DNA of 64,000 nt from Echinicola sp. 20G (GTDB lineage: Bacteria; Bacteroidota; Bacteroidia; Cytophagales; Cyclobacteriaceae): contig NZ_AP024154.1 in the NCBI RefSeq assembly GCF_015533855.1, positions 2,548,501-2,612,500 on the forward strand. Direction: 5' to 3'. Both the position numbers and the translations under genes were made by a program. Positions 53,403 to 63,533 of this stretch are shown here, piece after piece. Below the pieces are notes generated by a model. That model worked only from the letters and a program-made list of their open reading frames with translations. It made no database searches and was not told the DNA's origin. Position 1 is the stretch's first letter, and each line of letters opens with the position of its first letter.

Positions 53403-54089
53403 ATGAGGGTCAGGATTAGGGCGGTGAGGTCCATTAGTGACAAAATCACTACGGATAAATACATTGACGGGCATTTTTCAGTATTGGAGGCTTACGGAGT
53501 TACAAAGATCACTTCAGCAGATAGGTCTTGGGCTGAAAATCCAAATGTCTATCTGTTAGTGGTAGAGTCAGAAGATGGAACCAAGGTGTTTGGAGGAGGA
53601 AGAGTTCAGATCAAGAATGGTCAATATAATTTGCCCTTGGAGCCTGCCATTATTGAGAAAGACACTAGGATAGTAGATTATATGTCCAAGTATGAAGGGC
53701 AGCAAGTGGCAGAGCTCTGTGGAGTTTGGAACTCCAAAGAGATTGCTGGCTACGGGATAGGTAGTATTTTTCTGATTAGGGCTGGAGTGGCAGTAGCTTC
53801 ATTGCTTGACCTTGATTGCCTGATGGGCTTTTGTTCTCCTTTTACATTGCAAAATTGCCAGAGACTTGGTTTTAAAATAATAGAAGGTTTAGGTGATAAT
53901 GGAACGTTTTTGTATCCAAAAGAAGGATTGATAGCGACAATTTTGGATATTAAGAACATAAGAGAACTGCCCAACGCAAAGTGTGATGAAAGAGAAAAAA
54001 TATTTTATTTAAAAAATAATCCCGTTCATTCATCAGAGGAGACAAGTCCCAAAGGAGAATTTACGATATTGTATGATCTAAAGATATAG
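53403..54089 (+). CDS. GNAT-like acyltransferase
   Basis: A 228-residue protein with a GNAT-like core: the first beta/alpha region (about 25-70), AELCGVWNSKEIAGYGIGSIFLIRAGVAVA (strand and pyrophosphate-like loop and helix, about 110-140) and NCQRLGFKIIEG (acetyl-CoA-type C-terminal motif). It resembles the GNAT subgroups that make N-acyl amino acids or related signals. The donor (acyl-CoA/ACP) and acceptor are unknown. It lies 6 bases after the ThiF gene and 9 bases before the sensor kinase gene. Confidence 0.65.
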   Translation: MRVRIRAVRSISDKITTDKYIDGHFSVLEAYGVTKITSADRSWAENPNVYLLVVESEDGTKVFGGGRVQIKNGQYNLPLEPAIIEKDTRIVDYMSKYEGQQVAELCGVWNSKEIAGYGIGSIFLIRAGVAVASLLDLDCLMGFCSPFTLQNCQRLGFKIIEGLGDNGTFLYPKEGLIATILDIKNIRELPNAKCDEREKIFYLKNNPVHSSEETSPKGEFTILYDLKI

Positions 54090-54098
54090 CCAACTTTT

Positions 54099-56246
54099 AT
54101 GGAGTTATTTTATCAAACAAGAACAGATTGTCAAAAGCTAACATTACTTAGCTTTTTTTTACTTTTATTGATGGTTAGCGGCTGCGGCAGCAAGCTCTCT
54201 GAAGCAAGAAAAAAAGAAATCAAGGTAAACCACTATCAGCTATTGGATGTGAGCAATAATGATATTGCCAATGCATCAATATTAGAAGAGTTTGATTCAA
54301 GTGTGATGCTAGACCTGGGGATTCGTCAAGATACTGTTTTTGTCAAAGCAATAATCGATCAAGATGGGCTGCTGAACTCGGGAGTTGAGGCTGTTTTGGA
54401 AGTGAGAGGGCCGACAATTCGTTATTTAGAGGTCTTTGAGAAGGATTACGATGGTATTTATAAGTCTCTTGGAGTTGCGGGTACTTTTAAAGATAAGGAA
54501 GGGAAACTGGATCAATTAAACCCTTATTTTGATCTTGACGAAAGCAAAACCGGGGAGTTTGTTTATAAGGTATTTGCGGAGGAACCCATATCATTTGAGA
54601 CTTCAGTTTATGAAGTAGATGCTTTCAAGATGGTGGTGTCAAGGAGAATGATGCTAGCGAATATTTACGTTGGGATCATGTTGGCATTATTTCTTTACAA
54701 CTTGATTCTTTACTTTTCTGTCAGGGATAAAGTGTATTTGATCTATTGTTGCTATACACTTTTTATCTCTTTGGCCCAGCTTTCACTTGCGGGCTATGCA
54801 TCCACTATTATATTCAAGTCCAATTTCAGGCTTTATGAACAAAGTATAATCATCTTTTCTGCTTTGTCAGGGGTTTTTGCAGTAATGTTTATTCGATCTT
54901 TTTTAAAAACCCGATTACTAATTCCAAAACTGGACAAAGTTTTGATTTTTATTGGGGTGCTATATTTTGCAATTTTGATCGTCAGACTGCTATCGTTTAT
55001 AGATGTCAGCTACAAAATGACTGACTTGGCTGGTATGATGGTTGCTATCTTTTTCTTTTGTTCGGCAATTGTGACGGCTTGGAAAGGGTATCGTCCAGCG
55101 ATATACTTTTTGGTTGCTTGGGCATTCTTTTTATTTGGAGTGGTGATTTTCGTTTTAAGGAATCAGGGGATAGAACCTTTGGGCGATCTTTCCAGTTATC
55201 CCATGCTTATTGGTACAGCAGTAGAAGCAATATTACTTTCTTTGGCATTGGCCAATCGAATTAATATATTGAAAAAAGAAAAAGAGCAACAGCAACATGG
55301 TAAGCTAGAAGCCTTGAAAGAAAATGAAAGGTTAATCAAAGAACAGAATGTTATTTTGGAGGAAAAGGTTAAATTGAGAACTGAAGAGCTAGAGCAGACT
55401 CTAAAGAACCTTCAAAATACACAGACTCAATTGGTCAATCAAGAGAAAATGGCTTCTTTAGGGCAACTGACGGCAGGGATTGCGCACGAGATCAATAATC
55501 CCATAAACTTTGTTAGCTCCAATATATCTCCATTGAAGAGAGATGTGAAAGATGTATTAGAAATCGTGGAGGCTTATCGAGAGAAAGGTAAAGAAGAGTT
55601 TTCAGAAAGTTCTAGGAAAGAACTTGAAGATTTGGAAGAAGATCTTGAGTTTGATTATTTGATAGAGGAGATTTCGATGCTCCTGAAAGGGATGGAAGAC
55701 GGGGCCAAAAGAACTGTTGAAATTGTAAAAGGGCTAAGGCTTTTTTCTAGAGTGGATGAACAGGATGTCAAAAAAGTGGACCTCCATGATGGTATAAATA
55801 GTACATTAGTTCTCCTCAATAGTACCATGGGTAAGATTGAAGTAAACAAGTTTTATGGGGAAGTTCCTATGGTAGAATGTTTGGCTGGAAAGATCAACCA
55901 AGTGTTTATGAATATCATTAGCAACGCTATTCAGGCCTTATTAGAACAGGGGGCTAAAAATGAAAATCCTGCTATTAATATTACCACCTCCTCTAATGAG
56001 TCCACGGTGAAACTAGAGATTGAGGATAATGGGCCTGGAATGCCAGAGCATGTGAAGGAAAGAATTTTTGAACCGTTTTTCACCACCAAAGCTGTTGGAA
56101 AAGGTACTGGCCTAGGCTTATCGATTGTTTATAAAATAATAGAAAATCACCAAGGAACATTGGATGTTTTTTCAGAAGAAGGGAGGGGAACCAAGTTTGT
56201 AATTATTTTGCCTATTTATCAAAAGACACCACGAAATGAGCAGTAA
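54099..56246 (+). CDS. 7TMR-DISM sensor histidine kinase
   Basis: A 715-residue membrane sensor. A signal with a lipobox-like MVSGCGS (about 26-32) is followed by a periplasmic 7TMR-DISM ligand-binding beta domain (about 40-175), seven membrane helices (about 185-385), a coiled coil (about 390-450) and a kinase core: H-box [12 protein letters not shown] (H463), N-box [11 protein letters not shown] boxes DNGPGMPEH and [11 protein letters not shown]. The H-box is of the HEINNP type. It overlaps the next gene by 11 bases, which suggests a matched kinase and regulator pair. Confidence 0.9.
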   Translation: MELFYQTRTDCQKLTLLSFFLLLLMVSGCGSKLSEARKKEIKVNHYQLLDVSNNDIANASILEEFDSSVMLDLGIRQDTVFVKAIIDQDGLLNSGVEAVLEVRGPTIRYLEVFEKDYDGIYKSLGVAGTFKDKEGKLDQLNPYFDLDESKTGEFVYKVFAEEPISFETSVYEVDAFKMVVSRRMMLANIYVGIMLALFLYNLILYFSVRDKVYLIYCCYTLFISLAQLSLAGYASTIIFKSNFRLYEQSIIIFSALSGVFAVMFIRSFLKTRLLIPKLDKVLIFIGVLYFAILIVRLLSFIDVSYKMTDLAGMMVAIFFFCSAIVTAWKGYRPAIYFLVAWAFFLFGVVIFVLRNQGIEPLGDLSSYPMLIGTAVEAILLSLALANRINILKKEKEQQQHGKLEALKENERLIKEQNVILEEKVKLRTEELEQTLKNLQNTQTQLVNQEKMASLGQLTAGIAHEINNPINFVSSNISPLKRDVKDVLEIVEAYREKGKEEFSESSRKELEDLEEDLEFDYLIEEISMLLKGMEDGAKRTVEIVKGLRLFSRVDEQDVKKVDLHDGINSTLVLLNSTMGKIEVNKFYGEVPMVECLAGKINQVFMNIISNAIQALLEQGAKNENPAINITTSSNESTVKLEIEDNGPGMPEHVKERIFEPFFTTKAVGKGTGLGLSIVYKIIENHQGTLDVFSEEGRGTKFVIILPIYQKTPRNEQ

Positions 56247-57318
56247 AATTCATGTATTGTATTTGGATGACGAGGATAATAACCTTAATTCCTTTAAAGC
56301 CAGTTTGCGAAGGGATTTTAAGATTTATACAGCCTTAAATGCTGAAGAAGGATTGGAGGTGGCTCAAAACAATGAGATTCATGTAGTGATCGCTGACCAG
56401 AGAATGCCTGGTATGACAGGTGTCGAATTTTTTGAGAAATTAGTAAAGATAAAGCCAGATCCGATTAGAATATTGCTTACAGGATATTCGGATATTGCTA
56501 GTGTCATTGATGCCATTAATAAAGGTGAGGTGTATAGGTTTATTGATAAACCGTGGAATATCGAGCAGATTAAAAACGCTATTAAAACTGCAGCTGATAT
56601 CTTTTTTACTAGAAAGGAATTAAAGGAGAAGAATGCTAGGCTAGAAAAAATGCATTCTGAGATGAACCAGTTTGTTTATAGCCTTTCCCATGAACTCAGG
56701 GGGCCATTGATGAGTATTTCAGGTGTGTCTAAGCTTGCTAAAATGGAAAGTACTGACAGGGCGATTTTGGAGTACTTTGAAATGATAGATTCAGCTACTG
56801 TAAAGTTAGATGACTTTATCTATAAGATGCTGGATTTTTATAGATCCACGAAGATAGATAACGTGGTTACTTCCATCAATTTTGAGGAGTTGCTAGCAGA
56901 GCAATATGAGGCCTACATGAGTAAGTGGGACATGAACGGAATCAATGTAGAGATTAATGTTGAGCAAGATGAAAAGTTTAATTCCGATGAAGCAAAACTA
57001 AGGGTGATTTTTAATAACTTATTTGGCAATGCCTACAAATTCCAGAATGAAGAGGCAATAGATAAATTTATCAAGATTAATGTAGAAGTAGCTGACGGTT
57101 CAGCATTGATCAAAGTAGCTGATAACGGAATTGGTATAGATGAAAAATACCAAGAAGAGGTTTTTGATTTGTTTCATAGGGCAACACAGAAAAATGTGGG
57201 TTCAGGAATAGGCTTGTATATGGTGAAAGAATCAGTGGAGCAACTCAAAGGAAAAATAGAGTTGATATCAAGCTTAGGGAAAGGGACAGAGTTTCGGATT
57301 ACCATCCCATCATTATAG
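56236..57318 (+). CDS. Hybrid REC-histidine kinase
   Basis: A 360-residue cytoplasmic protein. Residues 1-120 are a receiver domain (DDEDNN, phosphoacceptor D54 in ADQRMPGMTG, K in DKPW). After a coiled-coil linker (about 120-145) comes a histidine kinase core with H152 in LSHELRGPL, N-box NNLFGNAYKF, DNGIGIDE and GSGIGLYMV. It could receive phosphate from the 7TMR kinase and pass it on. The stand-alone REC protein at 51.6 kb has a similar receiver and could be the final acceptor (inference). Confidence 0.9.
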   Translation: MSSKIHVLYLDDEDNNLNSFKASLRRDFKIYTALNAEEGLEVAQNNEIHVVIADQRMPGMTGVEFFEKLVKIKPDPIRILLTGYSDIASVIDAINKGEVYRFIDKPWNIEQIKNAIKTAADIFFTRKELKEKNARLEKMHSEMNQFVYSLSHELRGPLMSISGVSKLAKMESTDRAILEYFEMIDSATVKLDDFIYKMLDFYRSTKIDNVVTSINFEELLAEQYEAYMSKWDMNGINVEINVEQDEKFNSDEAKLRVIFNNLFGNAYKFQNEEAIDKFIKINVEVADGSALIKVADNGIGIDEKYQEEVFDLFHRATQKNVGSGIGLYMVKESVEQLKGKIELISSLGKGTEFRITIPSL

Positions 57319-57350
57319 AATAAAAGCCCCGATCGGGGCTTTTATTCTAT
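57315..57350. terminator. Perfect 36-base palindromic terminator
   Basis: ATAGAATAAAAGCCCCGA / TCGGGGCTTTTATTCTAT is an exact palindrome. It starts within the stop codon of the hybrid kinase gene and ends at the stop of the convergent SIMPL gene, so it serves both. Confidence 0.9.
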
Positions 57351-58060
57351 TAATCGACAAACTTAAATGTGACATGCACTTCATCAGAGAGTTTTTGCTC
57401 TTCAGGAGTGAAGGTAGGGGAGGCACCATCTGACATATTTTTTTGAGCTCTCATGTATTCCATTTGAACCGGCCTTGGATAATTTGACTGGCTTGAACTG
57501 TAATTGATGTTATGCACCTTTAATTCGCCTAACTCCATGGTCTCACTAATTTGTAAAGCTTTTTCCTTTGCATCCAGGAGGGCTGATTTTAAAAGTTCCT
57601 TTTCGTAAGTTTTGGTCATTTCATCAGATATGGAAAAAGACACATCGTACATGATTTCCTCAATGTTATTTAGGTTTTCCACTAATTTGACAATGTCATT
57701 TTTAGGGTTCTCTAATTTTATTTTTACAGTCTGAGAGGCGATATAACCACTGTCCTTTGCGCTGCCGTCTCTATAGATTCGGTTGATGTTTACGCGGTAG
57801 TTTTCGGTCGTAATTTTATAATCTTTAATGTCACTTTTCTTGACTAAATTTTCTACTTCCTTGATTTTCTTATTGAGCATGGCTGAGGCATCAGAAGCTT
57901 TTAGGGATTTTTTCTGTATGTTGACCATGACGATGGCTTCATCAGGGATAATGGAAATTTCGCTTTTCCCGGTAACTTGAATTGTATTTGATACAGTTTG
58001 GGCAAATGCGGCCATGCTGCCTATTAAAATAACTGCAAATAATAAGAATGCTTTTTTCAT
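57350..58060 (-). CDS. SIMPL (DUF541) domain secreted protein
   Basis: A 236-residue exported protein with a signal peptide starting MKKAFLLFAVILIGSMAAFA; the ATG at 58060 is preferred to the longer frame. The SIMPL domain spans most of the mature part (ITVSGKSEISIIPDEA-type start: IQVTGKSEISIIPDEA, then ASDASAMLNKKIKEV and DAKEKALQIS). SIMPL proteins form oligomeric periplasmic or outer-membrane assemblies of unclear function. It is monocistronic. Confidence 0.88.
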   Translation of the reverse strand: MKKAFLLFAVILIGSMAAFAQTVSNTIQVTGKSEISIIPDEAIVMVNIQKKSLKASDASAMLNKKIKEVENLVKKSDIKDYKITTENYRVNINRIYRDGSAKDSGYIASQTVKIKLENPKNDIVKLVENLNNIEEIMYDVSFSISDEMTKTYEKELLKSALLDAKEKALQISETMELGELKVHNINYSSSQSNYPRPVQMEYMRAQKNMSDGASPTFTPEEQKLSDEVHVTFKFVD

Positions 58061-58219
58061 AGTAGTACTCAGTTTTACTACCCTAACGTCAAAACTTGAG
58101 CCAGTATAACATTCAATAGATAAAAATATATCAAATTCCACTTTTTTGCTTTGTTAACTTCATAAATGGCAGTAATTTGCCGATCGATTCATTTAGCATG
58201 TATAAAAAAAGTTTTTAAT

Positions 58220-58759
58220 ATGATTAATCCGTGGCATGACGTTCACATTGGAGACGAAGCTCCTGAATATGTGATGGGCGTTATTGAAATCCCTAAAGGA
58301 AGTAAAGGAAAATATGAGCTGGACAAGAAGACCGGCATGTTGATTTTGGATAGGGTTTTATTTTCAGCTGTTCATTACCCTGCTAATTATGGTTTTATCC
58401 CACAAACTTTTTGTGAAGATCATGACCCATTGGATATTTTGATCATTTCTCAGATAGATATTCCATCTATGACTTTGGTAAAAGCAAAGGTGATTGGAGT
58501 CATGAGAATGGTTGATGGTGGTGAAGCGGATGACAAAATCATTGCTGTAGCGGCAGATGATCAGTCCGTGAATTATATCAATGACATAGATGAGCTTCCT
58601 CCTCATTTGATGAAAGAGACGCACCGATTCTTTGAAGATTATAAAAAGTTGGAGAACAAAGAAGTGAAGGTGGAGGACTTTCTGGGTAAGGAAGATGCCA
58701 TGCGTATTATTCGTGAAAGCATCGATCTTTATGACAAGAATTTCAGAAATCAGAAATAA
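58220..58759 (+). CDS. ppa: Inorganic pyrophosphatase
   Basis: Family I soluble pyrophosphatase, 179 residues, splits PPi made by biosynthetic reactions. Metal-binding aspartates are seen in DHDPLDILI and the downstream [16 protein letters not shown], and the substrate loop in [13 protein letters not shown]. The ATG at 58220 fits the family N-terminus; the preceding open frame is not conserved. A strong terminator follows. Confidence 0.95.
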   Translation: MINPWHDVHIGDEAPEYVMGVIEIPKGSKGKYELDKKTGMLILDRVLFSAVHYPANYGFIPQTFCEDHDPLDILIISQIDIPSMTLVKAKVIGVMRMVDGGEADDKIIAVAADDQSVNYINDIDELPPHLMKETHRFFEDYKKLENKEVKVEDFLGKEDAMRIIRESIDLYDKNFRNQK

Positions 58760-58763
58760 TACT

Positions 58764-58793
58764 AAGGCTGTCTTCGGACAGCCTTCTTTTTTT
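58764..58793 (+). terminator. Rho-independent terminator after ppa
   Basis: AAGGCTGTC TTCG GACAGCCTT with a UUCG tetraloop, followed by CTTTTTTT. Confidence 0.93.
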
Positions 58794-58892
58794 AAAATGG
58801 ATGTAAGGGCTATTTGGCGGAAACTTAGCTGCCAGAATAGCTGATCAACACCATATTTTTTGTAATTTGCGGCTTTGTAAATTATACGCTGC

Positions 58893-60029
58893 ATGTCCAA
58901 GTTTGATCATATAAGACCATTTTATGATACTGAAGTCAACAAAGCCATTCTGGGGATAGTTGACGATCCTATGATGAAGGCCATCATGAATTTCACATTT
59001 CCAGAGATGGATGATAAAGAATGGAAGAAGCAATTGAGCAGAACACACTCCATTCGTGATTTTCAGATCAACTTTATCTACCCAGCCATCCGGATGGTGC
59101 TTAAAAAAAGTTCTGAAGGATTGAGCTATTCAGGCTTTGATAAATTGGATCAGCATACAGCTTACCTTTTTATTTCTAATCACCGGGATATCATATTGGA
59201 TACATCTTTGCTGAACTATACTTTGTATAATAATGGTCAGATGATGACTTCTTCTGCTATTGGGGACAATTTGGTGAAGAAACCATTTTTGATGGCATTG
59301 TCCAGGTTGACCAGGAATTTCATTGTTCAGCGGGGTTTGCCTGCCAGAGAGCTACTGGAGAGTTCCAAACTAATGTCAGCTTATATTCAGGAGCTCCTGA
59401 TGCATGAAAACCGTTCTGTATGGATAGCTCAAAGAGAAGGCCGGACCAAGGATGGAAATGATGCAACACACAAGGGGGTGCTGAAGATGATATCCATGGC
59501 TAGGGGAGAGCAGAGTGAAATGGATTACTTTAAGCAGCTAAATATCGTTCCGGTTTCTATTTCTTATGAATATGATCCCACAGATATGCTGAAAATGCCG
59601 GAGTTAATGGCCAAATCACGCGAGGAGGTGTATGTCAAGGAAAAGAATGAGGATTTTATTACGCTACTGAATGGGATAATTGGCCAGAAGAAGCGAATCC
59701 ATATCCATGTGGATACGGCGCTGGATCAGGAAATTGACTTGATTGTAAAGTCAGCGGATTCTCCCAATAAACAATTTCAGGCATTGTGTGACGTGATAGA
59801 TGATAAGATTATTGCGAACTATAAGCTTTGGCCAACCAATTATATAGCTCATGATTTGTTGAATAATAGTGATCAGTTTGCTGGTGAGTATAGTGCTGAT
59901 GAAAAAGAAGCGTTTGAGGAAAGGCTGAAAAGTGGGGTGGATATGAAAGATGAAGTTGCTGTAAGGAATTTTTTGGCAATGTATGCGAATCCTGTAACCA
60001 ATCAAGAGGCTTTGAAAGTGAAGGAGTAG
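58893..60029 (+). CDS. Acyltransferase of the PlsC/GPAT type
   Basis: A 378-residue protein with the acyltransferase box NHRDIILD (NHX4D, about 90-97) and a second box WIAQREGRTKDGND (about 173-186). It is larger than the PlsC-like protein at 7.1 kb, with an extra N-terminal helical segment (about 1-60) and a C-terminal region of ~130 residues. It is probably involved in membrane lipid or lipoprotein acylation; GPAT/PlsB-like activity is a possibility. It stands alone after ppa. Confidence 0.82.
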   Translation: MSKFDHIRPFYDTEVNKAILGIVDDPMMKAIMNFTFPEMDDKEWKKQLSRTHSIRDFQINFIYPAIRMVLKKSSEGLSYSGFDKLDQHTAYLFISNHRDIILDTSLLNYTLYNNGQMMTSSAIGDNLVKKPFLMALSRLTRNFIVQRGLPARELLESSKLMSAYIQELLMHENRSVWIAQREGRTKDGNDATHKGVLKMISMARGEQSEMDYFKQLNIVPVSISYEYDPTDMLKMPELMAKSREEVYVKEKNEDFITLLNGIIGQKKRIHIHVDTALDQEIDLIVKSADSPNKQFQALCDVIDDKIIANYKLWPTNYIAHDLLNNSDQFAGEYSADEKEAFEERLKSGVDMKDEVAVRNFLAMYANPVTNQEALKVKE

Positions 60030-60038
60030 AAGGTTTAA

Positions 60039-62999
60039 TTATTCCTCTGCGGCATTCCAATAGGAAAGTCGCTGACAAGAGCTGATTTCTAATGTGTAGA
60101 AATTGAATTCTTCACTGACTCTTCCTTCAAGTAAGTAAATTCCCTTGCCTGTCAAGGGATGTTTTTTTACTACAGGAGGGAAGTGGACAGTGTCGATCCA
60201 ATCCCCGTTTCTGTCTAGAAAAGTTCCAAAGTTCATTGTGTCTCCTTTTACGGTCCTGGTGTACTTTACGGTGACCAGATAGCCCACTATTTGAATCTCT
60301 TTCCCAATATATTGGGCAATGTCCTTGGCATTTGTGTCGGGGACATCGTTATTTTTAAGCAAGAGGAAAGGATCTTTTAAAGGGAATTCCATGATTTCCA
60401 GTTGGTCTAGAATGTCCTGTCGGGGATCGTTTTTTTCTAGTATGGGGACTTGCATGTCTCTTAGACCAACTTGTCTAAATAAGTGGGTAGAGGGTATTTT
60501 TGTTTTTTGTTTGTTGAGTAAAAAGTGGGCTTCCCAAAGTAGGGCTTGTTTGGTCTTTGCCACAAAGCGGAATGCATCAATTCGAATCAGTATCAGCAAC
60601 TGTTCCAAACTGATGTTTATTCGGCTAATAAAATCCTTTAAATCCAAGAAGGAACCTTCTAGCTGCCTACTCTTCAATATCGTATTGATGACGTCTTTTT
60701 GGAGGAACTTTAAGTGTATAAAGCCAAGGTATACTGTTTTTCCTTGAATGGAAGTAAGGTAGATGCTTTCATTGATGTGGGGAGGTTCGACGTTTGCGCC
60801 ACAAGCCATTAATTCCCTGATATAAAATTCGGTTCTATAAAACCCTCCAAAGTTATTGATCACACCTACCATGAATTCCAAGGGGAAATGGGCCTTGAGG
60901 TACAGACTCTGATAGCTCTCTACGGCAAAAGAAGCTGAGTGACCTTTGGCAAAGGAGTAACCTGCAAAACTTTCAATTTGAAACCACACTTCAGAAGTGA
61001 CTTTTGTGTCCCTTCCTTTTTCCAGGGACTTTTTAAAGAAACTTTCTTTGACACGTTGAAACTCAGCCTTGGAACGGAATTTGCCACTCATGCCTCTTCT
61101 AAGTACGTCTGCTTCATCAAAGGATAGGCCAGCGAAATAGTGGGCGACTTTAATAACGTCTTCTTGATAGACCATGATCCCATAAGTCTCGGGCATGAGA
61201 TCGTAGAGTATGGGGTGAGCTCTCGATTTTCTTTCTTCGGGCTTACGATGTCTTAAGATATATTCCCGCATCATACCGGACCTTGCTACGCCTGGGCGGA
61301 TGATGGAACTGGCAGCTACTAGCCCTAGGTATTCGTCTGCCTCAAGTTTGGCCAAGAGCATGCGCATGGCTGGTGATTCCACATAAAAAGCCCCGATCGT
61401 ATGTCCTTTGCATAAGTGGTGTTTGATCTTGGGGTCTTTCTTGAAGGCTGCTATTTGGTGAATGTCCACTTCTATTCCGCGATTTTGTTGGATGATCTCC
61501 AGGCTGTCCTTAATATGCCCTAAACCTCTCTGGCTTAGTATGTCAAATTTTGCAAAGCCAATTTCCTCAGCGGTAACCATGTCAAAATGGGTGATGGGGA
61601 AGCCTTTTGGAGGAAGGTCTGTAGCAGTGTAATAGTGGATAGGATGCTGGGAAATGAGAATTCCCCCAGCATGAATGCTCAGGTGGTTTGGCATGCCTTG
61701 AATCAAATGGCTGTATTTTAGAACCAACTCCCCGAGCTTGTCGGGAACGTAATTTCCGGGCTTAGAAACATAGTTGATCAGGGCTTCAATGTCTGTTTTG
61801 GGTAGCCCAAAGACCTTTCCGAGTTCTCTGATGGCAGAATTGACCTGAAAAGTGTTGTGGGTAGCCAGTAGGCATACATGCTCTGCTTTTTTAGTGTTAT
61901 AGGTATTGAAAATGTATTCAATGATTTCATCCCTGTCACGCCAGGAAAAGTCAATGTCAAAGTCTGGCGGGCTGGAGCGGTACAGGTTGATAAACCTTTC
62001 GAAATAAAGGTCTAACTCTATGGGATCCACGTCAGTGATAAATAGGCAGTAAGCAATGATACTATTGGCCCCACTTCCTCTTCCTACATAGTAAAACCCT
62101 TTTTTTCGAGCATATTTTATGATGTCATAATTGATCAGGAAGTAGGAGACGAAATCCTTTTGCCAGATGATGTCCAACTCTTTTTCTATTCTAGACGTTT
62201 GATTTTCGCTCAAAGGTGTACCATACCTGGATTCGGCTCCATCATAGGCCAGTTCTCGGAGCAATTCCAGATCTTTTTCCTCTGTGCCTAAAATTCCGTT
62301 TTTGTTATGAACTTTTTGATAGTCCTCAAAGAAGTTGCAGCTATTTAATAGCTTTTGTGTGTTTTGAAGAAGCCAATATTGGTTTTCGCAGCGGTCAACT
62401 AAGTCGGGAAGGGTGTAAAGTTGATCTGTTTTGTTGGCTTGTTCTGTCTGTGGTAGTTTGCTTAAAAGTATATTGAGTTCAATGCAGCGCAAAAGTCGAT
62501 GGATATTGAATGATTGCTGAGTGGTGAAGCTAGCGGGCTGTAGTAATACCCAGCGGTGCTTTTGCTGATTCCATGTGGACCGAAGTGCCTTTTTAATTTG
62601 ATCCGGGTGGATGCCTATATATTCGTTAGCGCCCAATTCAAAATATTGCTGAGAAAACGGATAGATAATGGCTACATGTTGCCATTTGGGTGCTTTTTTA
62701 GGAAAGGGGGTATTCTTCCTTTTGTGAAAAGAAAGATGGAGGTTGATTTCAAAAAATCCGTGGTGGTTTTTGGCAAGTCCTATGTATTGCTGCTCAATGC
62801 CATTTCTGAAGTCTATCCCAATTACCGGATGGATGCCTGCAGCTTCGGCTTCCTTTAAAAATGGATATACTCCAGCTGTGCAATTGATGTCTGTCAAGGC
62901 CAAGGTGTTGATGGATTTACTTTTGGCTTCTTTGATCAATTGGGAAATGGACATGGTGCCATATTTAAAACTAAAGTGAGAATGGCAATTGATATACAT
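60039..62999 (-). CDS. DnaE-type DNA polymerase III alpha subunit (short form)
   Basis: A 986-residue C-family polymerase, shorter than replicative DnaE (~1150-1400). An N-terminal PHP domain (CHSHFSFKYGTMS, about 1-200) is followed by the palm with the catalytic Asp pair in SSPPDFDIDFSWRDRDE, fingers with AGYSFAKGHSASFAVESYQ, and a C-terminal OB-fold (about 900-960, IQIVGYLVTVKYTRTVKG). The size fits an ImuC/DnaE2-type error-prone polymerase, but no imuA/imuB/lexA genes are adjacent, so assignment to mutagenesis or replication is uncertain. Confidence 0.88.
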   Translation of the reverse strand: MYINCHSHFSFKYGTMSISQLIKEAKSKSINTLALTDINCTAGVYPFLKEAEAAGIHPVIGIDFRNGIEQQYIGLAKNHHGFFEINLHLSFHKRKNTPFPKKAPKWQHVAIIYPFSQQYFELGANEYIGIHPDQIKKALRSTWNQQKHRWVLLQPASFTTQQSFNIHRLLRCIELNILLSKLPQTEQANKTDQLYTLPDLVDRCENQYWLLQNTQKLLNSCNFFEDYQKVHNKNGILGTEEKDLELLRELAYDGAESRYGTPLSENQTSRIEKELDIIWQKDFVSYFLINYDIIKYARKKGFYYVGRGSGANSIIAYCLFITDVDPIELDLYFERFINLYRSSPPDFDIDFSWRDRDEIIEYIFNTYNTKKAEHVCLLATHNTFQVNSAIRELGKVFGLPKTDIEALINYVSKPGNYVPDKLGELVLKYSHLIQGMPNHLSIHAGGILISQHPIHYYTATDLPPKGFPITHFDMVTAEEIGFAKFDILSQRGLGHIKDSLEIIQQNRGIEVDIHQIAAFKKDPKIKHHLCKGHTIGAFYVESPAMRMLLAKLEADEYLGLVAASSIIRPGVARSGMMREYILRHRKPEERKSRAHPILYDLMPETYGIMVYQEDVIKVAHYFAGLSFDEADVLRRGMSGKFRSKAEFQRVKESFFKKSLEKGRDTKVTSEVWFQIESFAGYSFAKGHSASFAVESYQSLYLKAHFPLEFMVGVINNFGGFYRTEFYIRELMACGANVEPPHINESIYLTSIQGKTVYLGFIHLKFLQKDVINTILKSRQLEGSFLDLKDFISRINISLEQLLILIRIDAFRFVAKTKQALLWEAHFLLNKQKTKIPSTHLFRQVGLRDMQVPILEKNDPRQDILDQLEIMEFPLKDPFLLLKNNDVPDTNAKDIAQYIGKEIQIVGYLVTVKYTRTVKGDTMNFGTFLDRNGDWIDTVHFPPVVKKHPLTGKGIYLLEGRVSEEFNFYTLEISSCQRLSYWNAAEE

Positions 63000-63125
63000 A
63001 GCAGAAATATATTTACAAATATAATGTTTATTTTACAAACATTTTAAAGTTGTTTTTATAAACTACATGCTTGTTTAGGGGGAAGGAATTCTTGTTCGAT
63101 ATGTGGTTTAAAGCACCTTTCTTGT

Positions 63126-63133
63126 TATCTTTG
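63126..63133 (+). promoter_or_regulatory. Candidate -7 element for the DUF983 gene
   Basis: TATCTTTG fits TAnnTTTG and lies 22 bases before the ATG. I see no matching TTTG at the expected -33 distance. Confidence 0.35.
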
Positions 63134-63155
63134 GGTAGTAAAAAATAGTTCAAGT

Positions 63156-63527
63156 ATGAAGAGTTCAGGTGCAGCCATGCTGGCGGCAAAATGTCCCAAA
63201 TGCCATAAAGGCAATCTTTTTCCAGTTTCTCTTATTAGCTTTAGAAAGTTATCAACGGTGAACCACAACTGTCCTCATTGTGGTGTGGTGTTGGAGCCTG
63301 AGCCGGACTTTTATTATGGGGCCATGTATGTGAGTTATGCACTTTCCGTAGCCTTGGTTATCAATGTGATGATTATTTTGAACTATGTGTTCGGCGATCC
63401 TGACTTATGGGTGTACATTGTGGCTGTGGGGGTAGCAAATGTTTTGTTGTTACCCATCATGCTCCGCTATTCCAAAGTCTTGTATTTATATGCAGCGGGA
63501 AAAATCAAATATGACCCAAAGGTCTAA
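63156..63527 (+). CDS. DUF983 family protein
   Basis: A 123-residue membrane protein with an N-terminal zinc-binding part (CPKCHKGNLF and CPHCGVVLEPEPDFYYGA, two CXXC pairs) and two hydrophobic segments (about 55-75 and 85-105). Function is unknown. It converges on the BCCT transporter gene with a gap of 6 bases. Confidence 0.88.
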   Translation: MKSSGAAMLAAKCPKCHKGNLFPVSLISFRKLSTVNHNCPHCGVVLEPEPDFYYGAMYVSYALSVALVINVMIILNYVFGDPDLWVYIVAVGVANVLLLPIMLRYSKVLYLYAAGKIKYDPKV

Positions 63528-63533
63528 AGAAGC

